Below are positions 33,620-43,930 of a stretch of DNA of 64,000 nt, in pieces (position 1 is the first letter of the stretch; each line of letters starts with the position of its first letter). The stretch is from Bactericera cockerelli (Eukaryota; Arthropoda; Insecta; Hemiptera; Triozidae): positions 48,723,879 to 48,787,878 of the forward strand of contig CM044958.1 in NCBI GenBank assembly GCA_024516035.1, given 5' to 3'. The notes beneath the pieces were generated by a model that made no database searches, was not told the DNA's origin, and was given only the letters and a program-made list of their open reading frames with translations. The position numbers and the translations under genes are program-made.

Positions 33620-33649
33620 CTTCTAAGAGACAAAAATGTCTCTTAGAAG
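33620..33649. repeat. Perfect hairpin, 13-bp stem
   Basis: CTTCTAAGAGACA and its inverse TGTCTCTTAGAAG around a 4-base AAAA loop. A second partial copy of the motif (TAAGAGACAAAAAAGTCC) lies just upstream at 33596-33613. Confidence 0.8.
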
Positions 33650-34625
33650 TTCTACAAAGCTTAGGAGAAGTACCTTTGTATAAATGTTTCTTTATAAAGA
33701 AAATAAATAAATAAACTATTAATCTACCTTACTAATAATATTATAAATAAAAAAAAGACATTATAATATCTTCACTTTTCATGTGAAATAAAATGAATAA
33801 TATATTAGGTCAGTAGAAGGTCTTTAATTTTATAAGCACTAATGTCCTTTTTTCGATAAGATCACTCTGAAAATATCTATGTGCATACTTATGTAAAAAA
33901 AAATATAAAAAAAAACCAACTGAGCATACTTTTGAAAAAATTAAATTCGGAGCAAAAAGTTTTTTTTTTTTTTTTTTTTTTTTCAAAACGAGCATAATAC
34001 TTTCGCTTCTAAAAGAATCATCGGAAGTAATAAACACAAGTTAGTCAATTATAATACAAAAAGACTTCCCTTTCTATCCATTTATTTTTCTTAAGGAACA
34101 AAGCAATATTGTTAATAATTTTTCTGTCTATGAAAACATCTCAAAAAAAAAAACAAACAAACAATTTAACCGATTCTTCCAAATTAGCGCAATTGAGGGG
34201 GCGCCGAGCGGGTCAAGTTATCTTGTGCACTTAGCTTTTAATGCATTTATTTATTGAGTAGACACACGGTCACATCATAAAAATAAAACTTATTATGGAA
34301 ATTGTGTTCCGTTTTAGGTTGGAAAATGATTTCCGATTGTCATTATCAGGAAATAATGACTGTTACCCTCTGATTTGCTGTTGTTTGTATTTATATTCAA
34401 TGTATGCTAATTGGTAGGAACGATTATAATATTTATGTATAAATTTAAATTTTTTAAATTAATTAACGGGAACTACCCATTTTTCACAGTTTCTCTAACT
34501 TATTCTAATATAAAAGTAAAACTTAGATCTAATAAAATAAAATCTAAAACTCAGGTCTAATGACCAACCTTTCTAACCAAAAATGCCTAGTTCCTTCTCG
34601 TAGAAACATAAAATAAATAAATAAA
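33650..34625. other. AT-rich non-coding DNA
   Basis: T-run at 33960-33983 and an A-run near 34143. TATTCAATGTATGCTAA at 34394-34410 shares TATTCAATGTATGC with the hairpin at 34679. No gene. Confidence 0.45.
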
Positions 34626-34630
34626 AATTA

Positions 34631-34715
34631 AGAGAATGCTCGCGAACAGTAAGTTTAAGTTCGCGAGCATTCTCTCGCTATTCAATGTATGCGAGCAGTT
34701 AGCATACATTGAATA
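34631..34715. repeat. Two adjacent perfect hairpins
   Basis: Stem 1: 34631-34647 with 34659-34675 (17 bp, AGAGAATGCTCGCGAAC). Stem 2: 34679-34692 with 34702-34715 (14 bp, TATTCAATGTATGC). They are separated by three bases and lie just before the large palindromic array. Confidence 0.85.
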
Positions 34716-35052
34716 TGAAATTCTTTAATCTACTTATTTGCAGTGTGAGCTACAAAATTCCTTGTAAAATCCCATGACATACAATTTGAGACGGGTTGTA
34801 GATGGTCCCTTGAATCAATAAATTTAATAACATCTGATAGTATATGTCCCGGATATTTGTTTGACCTTACATAAAACTCGAAGTATAATTAAAGTAGGAT
34901 CACAAATAAGTGTTCGATTTCTCGATCACGCACTGCATAAAAAAATAAATAACTTCTCATAATAAATTTGTTTAACCTTAGATAAAATTCGAAATACAAA
35001 TTAAAGTAGAATGACAAAAAAAGTGTCTCGGCTAGGATTCGAACCCATGACG

Positions 35053-35287
35053 GCAAAACCTTTCTCTCAGCGTGCTCTCGAATTCTCGATCACGCACTGA
35101 AAGTCAGACCGTCTCTGTGTAATCATCAATGAGAAAATAGGGCTATATGAATGCAAGATGGGAGTTGTAATCATGCGTTTTGCATTCATATAGCGCTATT
35201 TTATGTCTGCGTTATTATACACAATGACCGGCCTGACCCTTTGAGCGTGATCGAGCTATCGAGAGCGTTCGCAGGGAAAGGTTTTGC
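35053..35287. repeat. Nested palindrome, array copy 1
   Basis: The outer arm GCAAAACCTTTCTCTC to CTGAAAGTCAGACCG is inverted at the right (CGGCCTGACCCTTTGAG to AAAGGTTTTGC). The inner arms AAAATAGGGCTATATGAATGC and GCATTCATATAGCGCTATTTT form a second stem. The outer arms resemble a tRNA-SINE head, with the B box (GGGTTCGAATCC on the minus strand) just outside the left arm. Confidence 0.8.
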
Positions 35288-35694
35288 TTTTTTTTTCGGT
35301 TTTTTCATGTTTCTCTTATACAAATTAAAAATCATCTGAAAATGTTATTTACAACAGAAGTTACAAGAATTTGTACCCGCATGGAAATAGGTACACGCGT
35401 GGAAATAGGTACACGTTGAAATTGGTACACTGTATTAAAGGGGAAAAAGCTTTCGTTCTTCTAATTGTACCTTTCAGTGTATTAAATTTGAATTTCTGGT
35501 AAACCGCAAATAAAAAACTACTGAACTGACATTATCAGTAGATATAATAACTATGTGAGAGGGGTTGTAGATGGTCCCTTGAATAAATAAATAACTTCTC
35601 ATGATAAATTTCTTGAACCTTACATAAAATTTGAAATACAAATTAAAGTAGAATGACAAAAAAAGTGTCTCGCCTAGGATTCGAACCCATGACG

Positions 35695-35929
35695 GCAAAA
35701 CCTTTCTCTCAGCGCGCTCTCGAATTTTCGATCACGCACTGAAAGTCAGGCCGTCTATGTGTAATCATCTGTGGGAAAATAGGGCTATATGAATGCTAGA
35801 TGAGAGTTGTAATTATGCGTTTTGCATTCATATTTAACGCTATTTTATGTCTGCGTTATTACACAATGACCGGCCTGACTCTTTGAGCGTGATCGAGCCA
35901 TCGAGAGCGTTTGGAGGGAAAGGTTTTGC
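35695..35929. repeat. Nested palindrome, array copy 2
   Basis: Same structure as copy 1; inner right arm has a short TAA insertion (CATATTTAACGC). Confidence 0.8.
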
Positions 35930-36334
35930 TTTCTTTTTGGGTTTTTTCATGTTTCTCCTATACAAAGTAAAAATCATCTGAAAATGTTATTTACAACAGA
36001 AGTTACAAGAATTTGTACCCGCGTGGAAATAGGTACACGTGGAAATAGGCACACGTGGAAATAGGTACACTGTATTAAAGGGAAAAAAGCTTTCGTTCTT
36101 CTAATTGTACCTTTCAGTGTATTAAATTTGAATTTCTGGTAAACCGCAAATAAAAAACTACTGAACTGACATTATCAGTAGATATAATAACTATGTGAGA
36201 GGGGTTGTAGATGGTCCCTTGAATAAATAAATAACTTCTCATGATAAATTTCTTGAACCTTACATAAAATTTGAAATACAAATTAAAGTAGAATGACAAA
36301 AAAAGTGTCCCGACCAGGATTCGAACCCATGACG

Positions 36335-36567
36335 GCAAAACCTTTCTCTCAGCGCGCTCTCGATTTCTCGATCACGCACTCAAAGTCAGGCCGTCTCTGT
36401 GTAATCATCAGTGAGAAAATAGGGCTATATGAATGCTAGATGGGAGTTGTAATCATGCGTTTTGCATTCATATAACGCTATTTTATGTTTGCGTTATTAC
36501 ACAATGACCGGCCTGACCCTTTGAGCGTGATCGAGCTATCGAGAGCGTTCGGAGGGAAAGGTTTTGC
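36335..36567. repeat. Nested palindrome, array copy 3
   Basis: Same structure as copy 1. The B-box side reads CCCGACCAGGATTCGAACCC, which best preserves a SINE acceptor-like end. Confidence 0.8.
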
Positions 36568-36961
36568 TTTTTTTTTTCGGTTTTTTCATGTTTCTCTTAT
36601 ACAAATTAAAAATCATCTGAAAATGTTATTTACAACAGAAGTTACAAGAATTTGTACCCGCATGGAAATTGGTACACGTTGAAATTGGTACACTGTATTA
36701 AAGGGGAAAAAGCTTTCGTTCTTCTAATTGTACCTTTCAGTGTATTAAATTTGAATTTCTGGTAAACCGCAAATAAAAAATTACTGAACTGACATTATCA
36801 GTAGATATAATAACTATGTGAGAGGGGTTGTAGATGGTCCCTTGAATAAATAAATAAATAACTTCTCATGATAAATTTGTTGAACCTTACATAAAATTTG
36901 AAATACAAATTAAAGTAGAATGACAAAAAAAGTGTTCTAACCAGGATTCGAACCCATGACG

Positions 36962-37194
36962 GCAAAACCTTTCTCCCAGCGCGCTCTCGATTTCTCGATC
37001 ACACACTGAAAGTCAGGCCGTCTATGTGTAATCATCTGTGGGAAAGTAGGGCTAAATGAATGCTAGATGGGAGTTGTAATCATGCGTTTTGCATTCATAT
37101 AGCGCTATTTTATATCTGCGGTATTACACAATGACCGGCCTGACTCTCTGAGCGTGATCGAGCAATCGAGATCGTTCGGAGGGAAAGGTTTTGC
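36962..37194. repeat. Nested palindrome, array copy 4 (array end)
   Basis: Last copy; the array stops exactly at the right arm end (AAGGTTTTGC), where the 5S-SINE tail region (TTTTTTGGGGGGG) begins. Confidence 0.8.
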
Positions 37195-37629
37195 TTTTTT
37201 TGGGGGGGCTCAACGTCACTCTTAACTGCATGGTCATTGGTCATATGGGTAGAGCATGCCGTTGGGATTAGTACCGGCCTTGATCAAGTTTGGTTTTATT
37301 AATTTCAATTTCTATGTACTCTATGTCAATTGTAAATTTCTCTGTACTCTATGTCAATTGTAAATTTCTATGTACTCTATGTCGATTGTAAATAAAACTT
37401 GATCAAACATGATTTATAATCACGACGGGGATGTTTTCTTATCCTCTCCATTCGCAAGAAAATCACAAACCAGCTTCTCGAATATTATTCTCACGCAGCA
37501 TGATTAGAGCCGGGAATAGCCACCATCACGAGAGTTCGAAATTGAATGGTCACACCCATCCAAGTACTAAACTCGCTGGACATTGCTTAATTTCAGTGAC
37601 AGAACGAGAACAGAACTGGTGGAATATAA
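37195..37629 (-). mobile_element. 5S-rRNA-derived SINE (family E), interrupted and truncated
   Basis: Minus-strand body and head segments (CAACGTCACTCTTAACTGC at 37211; CATCCAAGTACTAAACTCGC to GAACTGGTGGAATA at 37557-37626) match the copy at 63668-63930. About 180 bp of unrelated sequence (37240-37420) splits the body, and the 5S head is cut at 37629, precisely where foldback element 2 starts. Confidence 0.75.
37240..37420. repeat. Insert in SINE E with 36-bp tandem repeat
   Basis: Three TATGTACTCTATGTCAATTG-containing units (about 37310-37395) lie between inverted TTGATCAAGTTT and AAACTTGATCAA words (37282 and 37397). Nature unknown; perhaps a small foldback or a tandemly expanded MITE. Confidence 0.5.
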
Positions 37630-38177
37630 ATATCCCCCCAAAAACACCACTTCGTGGTTAAAAAAAGAAGAACACCTCACTGAAAAGAATGATTATAATT
37701 AGCTAAAAATAAATGATATCAAATTGAGAACACCTTACCCCCTCTCTTTCTATATCTCTGCACTCCTCTCTGAATTTATTCCTCTTATGTTTATCTTTCT
37801 TTATCCTTTATAGGGGTCATCCCAAACTTGATTTCTCTTTAAATTTACTTGTTGCACGGCAATAAAAAATGGCGGTCGGAGTATGATTTTTCTGAACTTA
37901 TTTGATTTGAATCGAGAAAATTACACCGCGACCGCCATTTTTTATTGCCGTGCAACAAGTAAATTTAAAGAGAAATCAAGTTTGGGATGACCCCTATAAA
38001 GGATAAAGAAAGATAAACATAAGAGGAATAAATTCAGAGAGGAGTGCAGAGATATAGAAAGAGAGGGGGTAAGGTGTTCTCAATTTGATATCATTTATTT
38101 TTAGCTAATTATAATCATTCTTTTCAGTGAGGTGTTCTTCTTTTTTTAACCACGAAGTGGTGTTTTTGGGGGGATAT
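37630..38177. mobile_element. Foldback element 2: 249-bp inverted arms
   Basis: Left arm 37630-37878 is matched by right arm 37929-38176/38177 without length change around a 50-bp spacer. Ends are ATATCCCCCCAAAAACACCA and inverse. The right flank ATATCAGTTCTTTTTG resembles ATATCACTACTTTTTG at foldback 1, and GATATCAGTTCTTTTT also occurs inside foldback 1 (18584-18599). The arms carry no gene. Insertion truncates the adjacent 5S-SINE. Confidence 0.85.
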
Positions 38178-39045
38178 CAGTTCTTTTTGTACGAAAATAT
38201 AGGTTCATACACTACTGAAACATTATGAATAGAAAAAGTAAATAAGCTGGGAAAATGTGAATGTACCAAGTTGTCTTTTTTTTAAGATATAGTTTTAGCA
38301 GTACGTATTTAATTTTTCTAAGGTCAATATGTATTTTGATCACATATTTGGCCCCCTGAGTCCCCAAAGTGAGTAAATAATAAATAAATAAATAATGCAA
38401 GACCTTTTGATTCAATACTCCACATGATTATGTTTATCTTTCAATGCTAAATAGACCTCGGAGCCTCCTATGAGGGACATAAAATACCTGGATTTACAAA
38501 TGCCAAAGAAATTAATTTGTAATCACCTTATCAAGGTGAGGTAATGAGTTCTCTCCTGTTGACCTTTTCTTACCCGAATTCTCTCCGGCTTGTTACAGGG
38601 GTCACCACGAGTATCTCTCCCGGAAATAAGACCATGCTTTTTTACATTAGGTATTTAAGAATATGAAAACTATAAATTTATCATTTTTATATAAGAATTG
38701 GCCTTTTATAAGGAAATCTTTAAAATCTCTAACAAATGAAAAGCAATGCTTTCAGTGTATAGTAGAGTTAGGTAAAATACATAGAAGGCCATGCCTCAGG
38801 AATATAGTAAGGTTAGGTAAATATATAGAAGGCCATGCCTTGGGTTTATCATAGGGTTAGGAAAAATACATAGAAGGCCATGCCTCAGGTCTATATCAAT
38901 GATTCCTAGGTGTTTCGATTATAGTTTTTATGCTAGGCCTAAACTATTTAAGTATAAAATCAGGTAAAAATTCAAGCGACGCGCGACGCGACGGGAGACA
39001 ATTTAGTGTTGATAAAACCATGAGCGGGAGAGAACTCTGTGGTGA
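38178..39045. other. Non-coding DNA with a 45-bp tandem repeat
   Basis: 38755-38895 holds three units of about 45 bp around ACATAGAAGGCCATGCCTCAG (starts 38783, 38827, 38872 for the core). The rest has no gene. Confidence 0.6.
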
Positions 39046-39049
39046 CGTC

Positions 39050-39185
39050 CCTTATCAATACCTCACGAGGTATGAGTGTACCCCGGACAAAATGGACAGA
39101 GAAAAAAAAACTTCCCTGAAGGGGATCGAACCCAAGTCATCGTGCGTGCAAGCCTAGTATGCTACCCACTTGGCCAAAGTCACTA
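39050..39185 (-). mobile_element. tRNA-derived SINE family D, 3'-truncated copy
   Basis: Reverse B box (GGGTTCGATCCCC on minus, 39122-39134) and body words CCTCACGAGGTATGAGTGTA, CCCCGGACA match SINE D at 28759-29058. Diverged. Confidence 0.65.
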
Positions 39186-40185
39186 CTTTGTCACAACTTT
39201 TAGTGATTAGCATCGACATTATGAGAGCTAATTCATCATATTTTATCTCCATCCAACCATGATTGTCCAAAATCAATCTCGTAATGCCGCCATAGGTCAT
39301 CGGCCAATTCTGCAACTACTAAAATTTTCCTCGCGAGGGTAATGGGGTCGTCATGAAGATCAAATATAAAGATCGGAAAAAAACAACGTTAAGCCCAAAT
39401 CGAAAATATAGAGCTAAAATTTTTTGTCCCCGCCAGGATTCGAACCATGCTGACTGGGTGGCAGGTCGAGCATGCTACCAATAAACAAAGTTATCTTCTA
39501 AAGTACCGGACGGAAAATGAACTAACTAAATAAATACTTGGAAACTTAAACATTAAAATTTTGCAGTGAGAGAGCGAGATCATCTCGAAAAATACATACT
39601 GGCCAAGATCTGACCACTAAGCTAAGGATTCGAAGGTACCTACCCGCCAAAGAAAATGAAAAGGCCACCAGGTGCCACCCAGTGGACCGGATGAAGGAAT
39701 AAAATCAATAAATTTGGTATCTGCTCATCAAGATCTTTCATTTGATACCACTTAAGATTAGTATTATCCTTCGATTCCCGATTTGGGCTCCCAAAACCCG
39801 AGGCCGCCCAAATGGGCCGTCCGCTTATAATTTAGAATTTTTTTTTGGTCCGGGCTCATCTCCATTATAACTTGATCACTTTAGACACCTCACTTAATCT
39901 TCAGTGCCAAGTTAAAGACACGAAGTCGGGTCTCAAAGGATCCGTATGAAGAAAAAAAAACAGAAAAAAAAAAAAAAACAAAATTATGAATCTTTTCATG
40001 TCTTTCACGATTGTTGGGGGGTCTCGAAAATAGGGTTTCCGTTGGCCTAGGAAGTCAAACAAGAAGTCAAATCAATTTATTTTTCGACGTAGAGTCCATT
40101 TCTGCAATAAAAATCGCAATTTTTGAAATTCATGTTGCACTTTTCGCTGGCTGAAAGTACATGAAATGCATGGGAACTATGTTTT
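39186..40185. other. Non-coding DNA with tRNA-like fragment
   Basis: 39420-39480 (GCCAGGATTCGAACCATGC on plus) is a reverse B-box region of another tRNA-headed repeat. A-runs lie at 39950-39976. No gene seen. Confidence 0.4.
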
Positions 40186-40189
40186 CCGT

Positions 40190-40255
40190 AACCTTACACT
40201 CTGCCGGGCTGTCTCTTTCTTTGTATAGGCGTTCTTCACACCTCGGCCGAGGTGT
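40190..40255 (-). repeat. Dispersed family P end with 18-bp palindrome
   Basis: Inverse of 29346-29411: AACCTTACACTCTGCCGGGC, TTTGTATAGGCGTTCTTC, then ACACCTCGGCCGAGGTGT at 40238-40255. Confidence 0.75.
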
Positions 40256-40330
40256 TTGATTTAATGTGCCATCGACGCGCGACGCTGTGTGTGCTATTTT
40301 GCTATAACATGAGTGCTATAACAAGCTATA

Positions 40331-40551
40331 ACAATGTGCACTGGTAGTCAAGTGGTTAACGAGCTGGTAATCCAGGTAGCGTAGGGATCCGTTGGTTCGA
40401 ATCCACCCAGTTCACGAATTTTTCCTCATTAATTTGAGTTTGTGACCACATAATAATAAGACTCTGAGGGTTAGGTGGTAGAAAATGCTTTGAGCATTAA
40501 CCTCGCCTGGTGGTAGCCTTCTACTAAAGAGTATTATTATTATTTTATTTT
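40331..40551 (+). mobile_element. tRNA-derived SINE family B, full length
   Basis: Head with A box (TGGTAGTCAAGTGGTTAACG) and B box (TTGGTTCGAATCC); body TTTTTCCTCATTAATTTGAG, ACCACATAATAATAAGACTC and GGTGGTAGAAAATGCTTTGA; end CTACTAAAGAGTATTATTATTA. This is the reference for copies at 41866, 47511, 48148, 49700 and 60077. Confidence 0.87.
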
Positions 40552-40917
40552 GTTTAGTCCCTAGAAACTTCCAAGTTTTCCAGGACCAAGCTCTGCGTTG
40601 AAAAATTCATCCTGTCCTTTTAAAAGCAAATAAATAAATAGCGTACTATTTTCACTCGATACAATCATTATGAATGCATAATTTCCTGAAAAAAATGGGG
40701 TGATTTGACAGACTGGAAGCTTTTAATGCAATCAAAAACAAACCCCATTAATTCATTAGTTTTTCAACATCATTTATCAGGGGAGCTTTTTCTGTTTACT
40801 ATTGCGCTGTAAAAAGCCTTTTATTTTGTTACTCTCTTCACTAAGCCCTCTCTTAACCCTTTGAGTGACACCGGCAGGGTTTTTAAGATATTATTATTAC
40901 TTTTCATTGATTGGGCG

Positions 40918-41075
40918 ACGTCAGTTGCTTCATCGATAAGGTGGCGGACTTGGAGATCAATGGTTCAAGTCCCGTTTTCAGCGTAGATTTAGTAAAGCGA
41001 GTTAGAGCAGTTGTGATATCACGAAAGTGATAAACACAAGTATGATAACTTTTTCCATTTTTTTAAATAAAAATT
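40918..41075 (+). mobile_element. tRNA-derived SINE family C copy
   Basis: Head TTGCTTCATCGATAAGGTGG with a degenerate B box (TGGTTCAAGTCCC), body GTGATATCACGAAAGTGATA, tail AACTTTTTCCATTTTTT. Confidence 0.8.
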
Positions 41076-41862
41076 AAAAGACTCAACTATTAAACCTTAG
41101 ACAGTGAAATATAATCTCCATCATAGTGAAACTAGAACAAATTTTTATATTAAAAAAACCTAAGTGCAATTTTTTATTAAATTTTCATCAAGCGGAAAGT
41201 AAATATAACTATTGTCTTCCCTTATTTTCGTTAGATCCTTATTAACGAATGTGCTATCATACGACTTACCACGAGATCTTCATGTGATCATCAAAGGGTT
41301 AATTCTGACCGTGTGTTGTTGTTTGTTCAAATTCTTTTGTGTGCTTCCTTTGAAGTGAGGATAATTTCGAGTATTATTTTGGTCACGAGAAATAATTACC
41401 TATAGTCTGAAAGAGTATTTATTGGCAATTCATAAATGCGTGGTTAATTTGAAACCTCTTTAATCTTTTCAAGTTATAAGTGAAGCCTTTGTACCTTCTA
41501 ATTTGGCTTTTGTGAAAGATCAAGTACAATGTTTTCTGTTCGAAACAGTTGTTAAGCTACTGTTCAAAATTCCAACAATAAACTTAGGTATACTTAATTA
41601 TAAGTATGTATAGTAAATACATTCACTTCAACAATAACAACATTGTCAACAAGTCATTGTTCGTTCAGTTTTTTTAAGCAAAACCAAAAAAGGACTCTTT
41701 AAGTGCATAAAATTGTACTATTTTACTTGCTTGAATTCTCTTTAGCATCTTTGTCATATTAGACGGTGTTATTACCTTCCGTTTGCTATAAAACTTACAA
41801 ACTTACATTAACCTCACCCAGCTTCGGTGGGTTGGGCATAGCAGCACAAGGAAATATATGTA
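41076..41862. other. Non-coding DNA
   Basis: Plain AT-rich spacer; nothing recognised. Confidence 0.4.
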
Positions 41863-41865
41863 TAT

Positions 41866-42040
41866 TTGAATAGTCTGGTAATCGAGGTAGCTTAGGGTTC
41901 TAATTCCACCGAGTGCATGAATTTTTCCTCATTAATTTGAGTTTGTGACCACATAATAATAAGACTCTGAGGGTTAGGTGGTAGAAAATGATTTGAGTAT
42001 TAACCTCGCCTGGTCGTTACCTTCCACTAAAGAGTATTAT
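41866..42040 (+). mobile_element. tRNA-derived SINE family B, 5'-truncated
   Basis: Starts inside the head (AGTCTGGTAATCGAGGTAGC), then matches the SINE B body nearly base for base and ends GAGTATTATTATTATTTTA. Confidence 0.8.
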
Positions 42041-42137
42041 TATTATTTTAAAAGTGATGTGGACCCTCGTAGATTTGAATTGTCATAATCTAACATTATC
42101 GTAAAACCACTCTTGTGATCATTGTACACGTACCTTG

Positions 42138-42218
42138 TCACAGACCTCAGTAGCTTGATCGATAAGGCGGCGTACTAGTAACCTGGAGGTCGGTGGTTCG
42201 AGTCCAGTTCACGGACAA
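42138..42218 (+). mobile_element. tRNA-derived SINE family C, head only
   Basis: GACCTCAGTAGCTTGATCGA, GGCGGCGTACTAGTAACC and B box GGTTCGAGTCCAG; the body is missing after 42218. Confidence 0.75.
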
Positions 42219-42560
42219 TTTCTACAGTATTCGTTTACGTACCAGTATTCTTGGTCTTCAAAAGTTTCTCGTTATTATCCAATGCTTCCTCACTTTTACT
42301 GTTTCCAGTTTTTGTATGTATGTATAATAGTATTTAGGTAAGGTATCGTATATATACATAATATAATAAACCAATAATACAATATCTTTTTCAACAATAT
42401 CTATTTGTATACAATGTGTTCATGTTTTTTTTCTTATAAACTCCAGGAGACTTTCTAAGACTGATATATATAATCTTAGGTAATTTTTTGAGAAATGAAA
42501 AAAAAAAAAAAAAATCACTTGAAAAAAAGTTTTCATCTGAAAAATAAGTTCAACTTTAGT

Positions 42561-42841
42561 CGTATTTTTCTTTCTAACTAAAAAAAAATTTCCTGGTTAG
42601 GTTATTTCCAAATATTTCCATCTTATTCCAAGGTCATTCGTGAAAGAAAAATGCGTTTGGTTAGTTTTAAAGATAAACAATGGACTTAACCTATAAAAGA
42701 ACTGGAAGTGAGAATTTTCTACTTCCACTTTGGTTAACTTTGGAAGTGGAAATTTTTCCTCTTCCAAAAGAAAAATGACTTTCTTCCAGTTTGGTTCATT
42801 TTATTCCCGTTTGGTTAACTTTGGTTAGAAAGAAAAATACG
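42561..42841. mobile_element. MITE with CGTATTTTTCTTTCTAAC ends, copy 1
   Basis: About 20-bp inverted repeats (CGTATTTTTCTTTCTAACTA at 42561, GGTTAGAAAGAAAAATACG at right). The same element lies in reverse at 51899-52203, sharing internal words such as TGACTTTCTTCCAGTTTGGT. Target duplication not resolved. Non-coding. Confidence 0.75.
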
Positions 42842-43685
42842 GCATTTGTTGAAAATTAGTGAAAATTCTTCTCATATCTTTGTACATTATGATTATTAAG
42901 TACATTTTCTAAGTAATTAGCTAATACCTAACAATTTGAAACTAATAATTGCATTCAAAACTGAGTTATTATTTTGTTCATATCTCCGTTCGACGTCTTT
43001 TTTTCGAACAATGATGTGAGATTATTTTAGTCTTAGAGTGTTCCCTAGAATTGTTTCTGAAATTAAAAATAAACTTGTGACACCCTGTATATCACTTCTG
43101 ACGTGTCAGCAGTAAAATAAAATCCAATCACACCGCATAAAAACGTCCCGGCCGCAAATGTCCTGGAATTTTTTTCTTTTATTATTTATTATTAAAACTC
43201 TTTTCATTTCGAAGTGCTAATTTGATAACAGAGAAACAATATGAATGAGGAATGAAGAAATATGAAGAATATCGGACCGTCTTGAAAAGTTGACTTCCAT
43301 AAATCATACCGGATGAACCACACACAAGGATATTCTGTATCGGTGATTTTACCGCGGCATACTCCAGTTTACTTCTAACAAGGGCCGTGTTGCCGTGTAG
43401 GGTGTCAAAATTGAGTAAAAATCGTTAAAGAATTTAGAAAGACGAAGTACAAGACCTAGGGTATTATTAGCAGCAGAGGTAATATTATTTGTATGCTGAC
43501 CAAATTTATGATTTTGTTGAAAGAACACGCCTAGGTCTTTTTTCACCGTAACTCTATCTAGATGGACATTATTAAATTTATTGTGTATTCATGATGTAAT
43601 ATAGTGCCCTTTTTCTTGTTATGGACATGGCCTCACATTTATTTGGGTGGAATTGTAATTTAATATCGGCTATTTCGTTCAAATC
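42842..43685. other. Non-coding DNA
   Basis: GACACCCTGTATATC at 43079-43093 resembles the outer end of Tc1/mariner elements, and CACCCTGTATATTAA recurs at 44371-44385, but no full element can be drawn. The reverse frame at 43349-43546 (NHKFGQHTNNITSAANNTLG) is weakly like the thumb region of a LINE RT; too short and degraded to call. Confidence 0.4.
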
Positions 43686-43930
43686 AACCAATCAGAGTTT
43701 GTTGTGTGACGGTTGAAAGGGAGATTTGTGGATCTTGAGAGTCATTTCTGAAACGAGGACCTGTTTCAAAAGCAATCTCCACTCTCAAATCCCATTTCAA
43801 CCGTCACACAACGCACTCTGTTCGGTTAATTTGATCGCAATGACCAATCAGAGTGCGTTGTGTGAGAGTTGAAACGAAGATTCAGGGGTTTTGAGCGTGG
43901 AGAGTGCTTTTGGAACGGGCTACTGGTCAA
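43686..43930. repeat. Imperfect palindrome around CCAATCAGAGTGCGTTGTGT
   Basis: AACCAATCAGAGTTTGTTGT at 43686 and ACCAATCAGAGTGCGTTGTG at 43842 are direct copies, and TCAACCGTCACACAACGCACTC (43796-43817) is the inverse of both. The whole can fold in two ways. Likely a decayed foldback MITE. Confidence 0.65.

Larger units (their letters stand above)
34786..37194. repeat. Tandem array, about 640-bp units with nested palindromes
   Basis: A unit running from TAGATGGTCCCTTGAAT through GATTCGAACCCATGACGG and the GGTACAC-rich stretch repeats with CGAACCC at 35040, 35682, 36322 and 36949 (periods about 642, 640, 627). Each unit holds a roughly 235-bp palindrome (next entries). The left edge is partial. 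Reverse frames of 74 residues at 35474-35698 and 36114-36338 are the same repeated sequence and not genes. The array suggests unequal exchange or replication slippage of an inverted SINE-containing segment. Confidence 0.85.

Noticed and set aside
35474..36338. Duplicate 74-residue reverse frames
   Set aside because: Identical because they lie in tandem-array units; they overlap a SINE body and B box.
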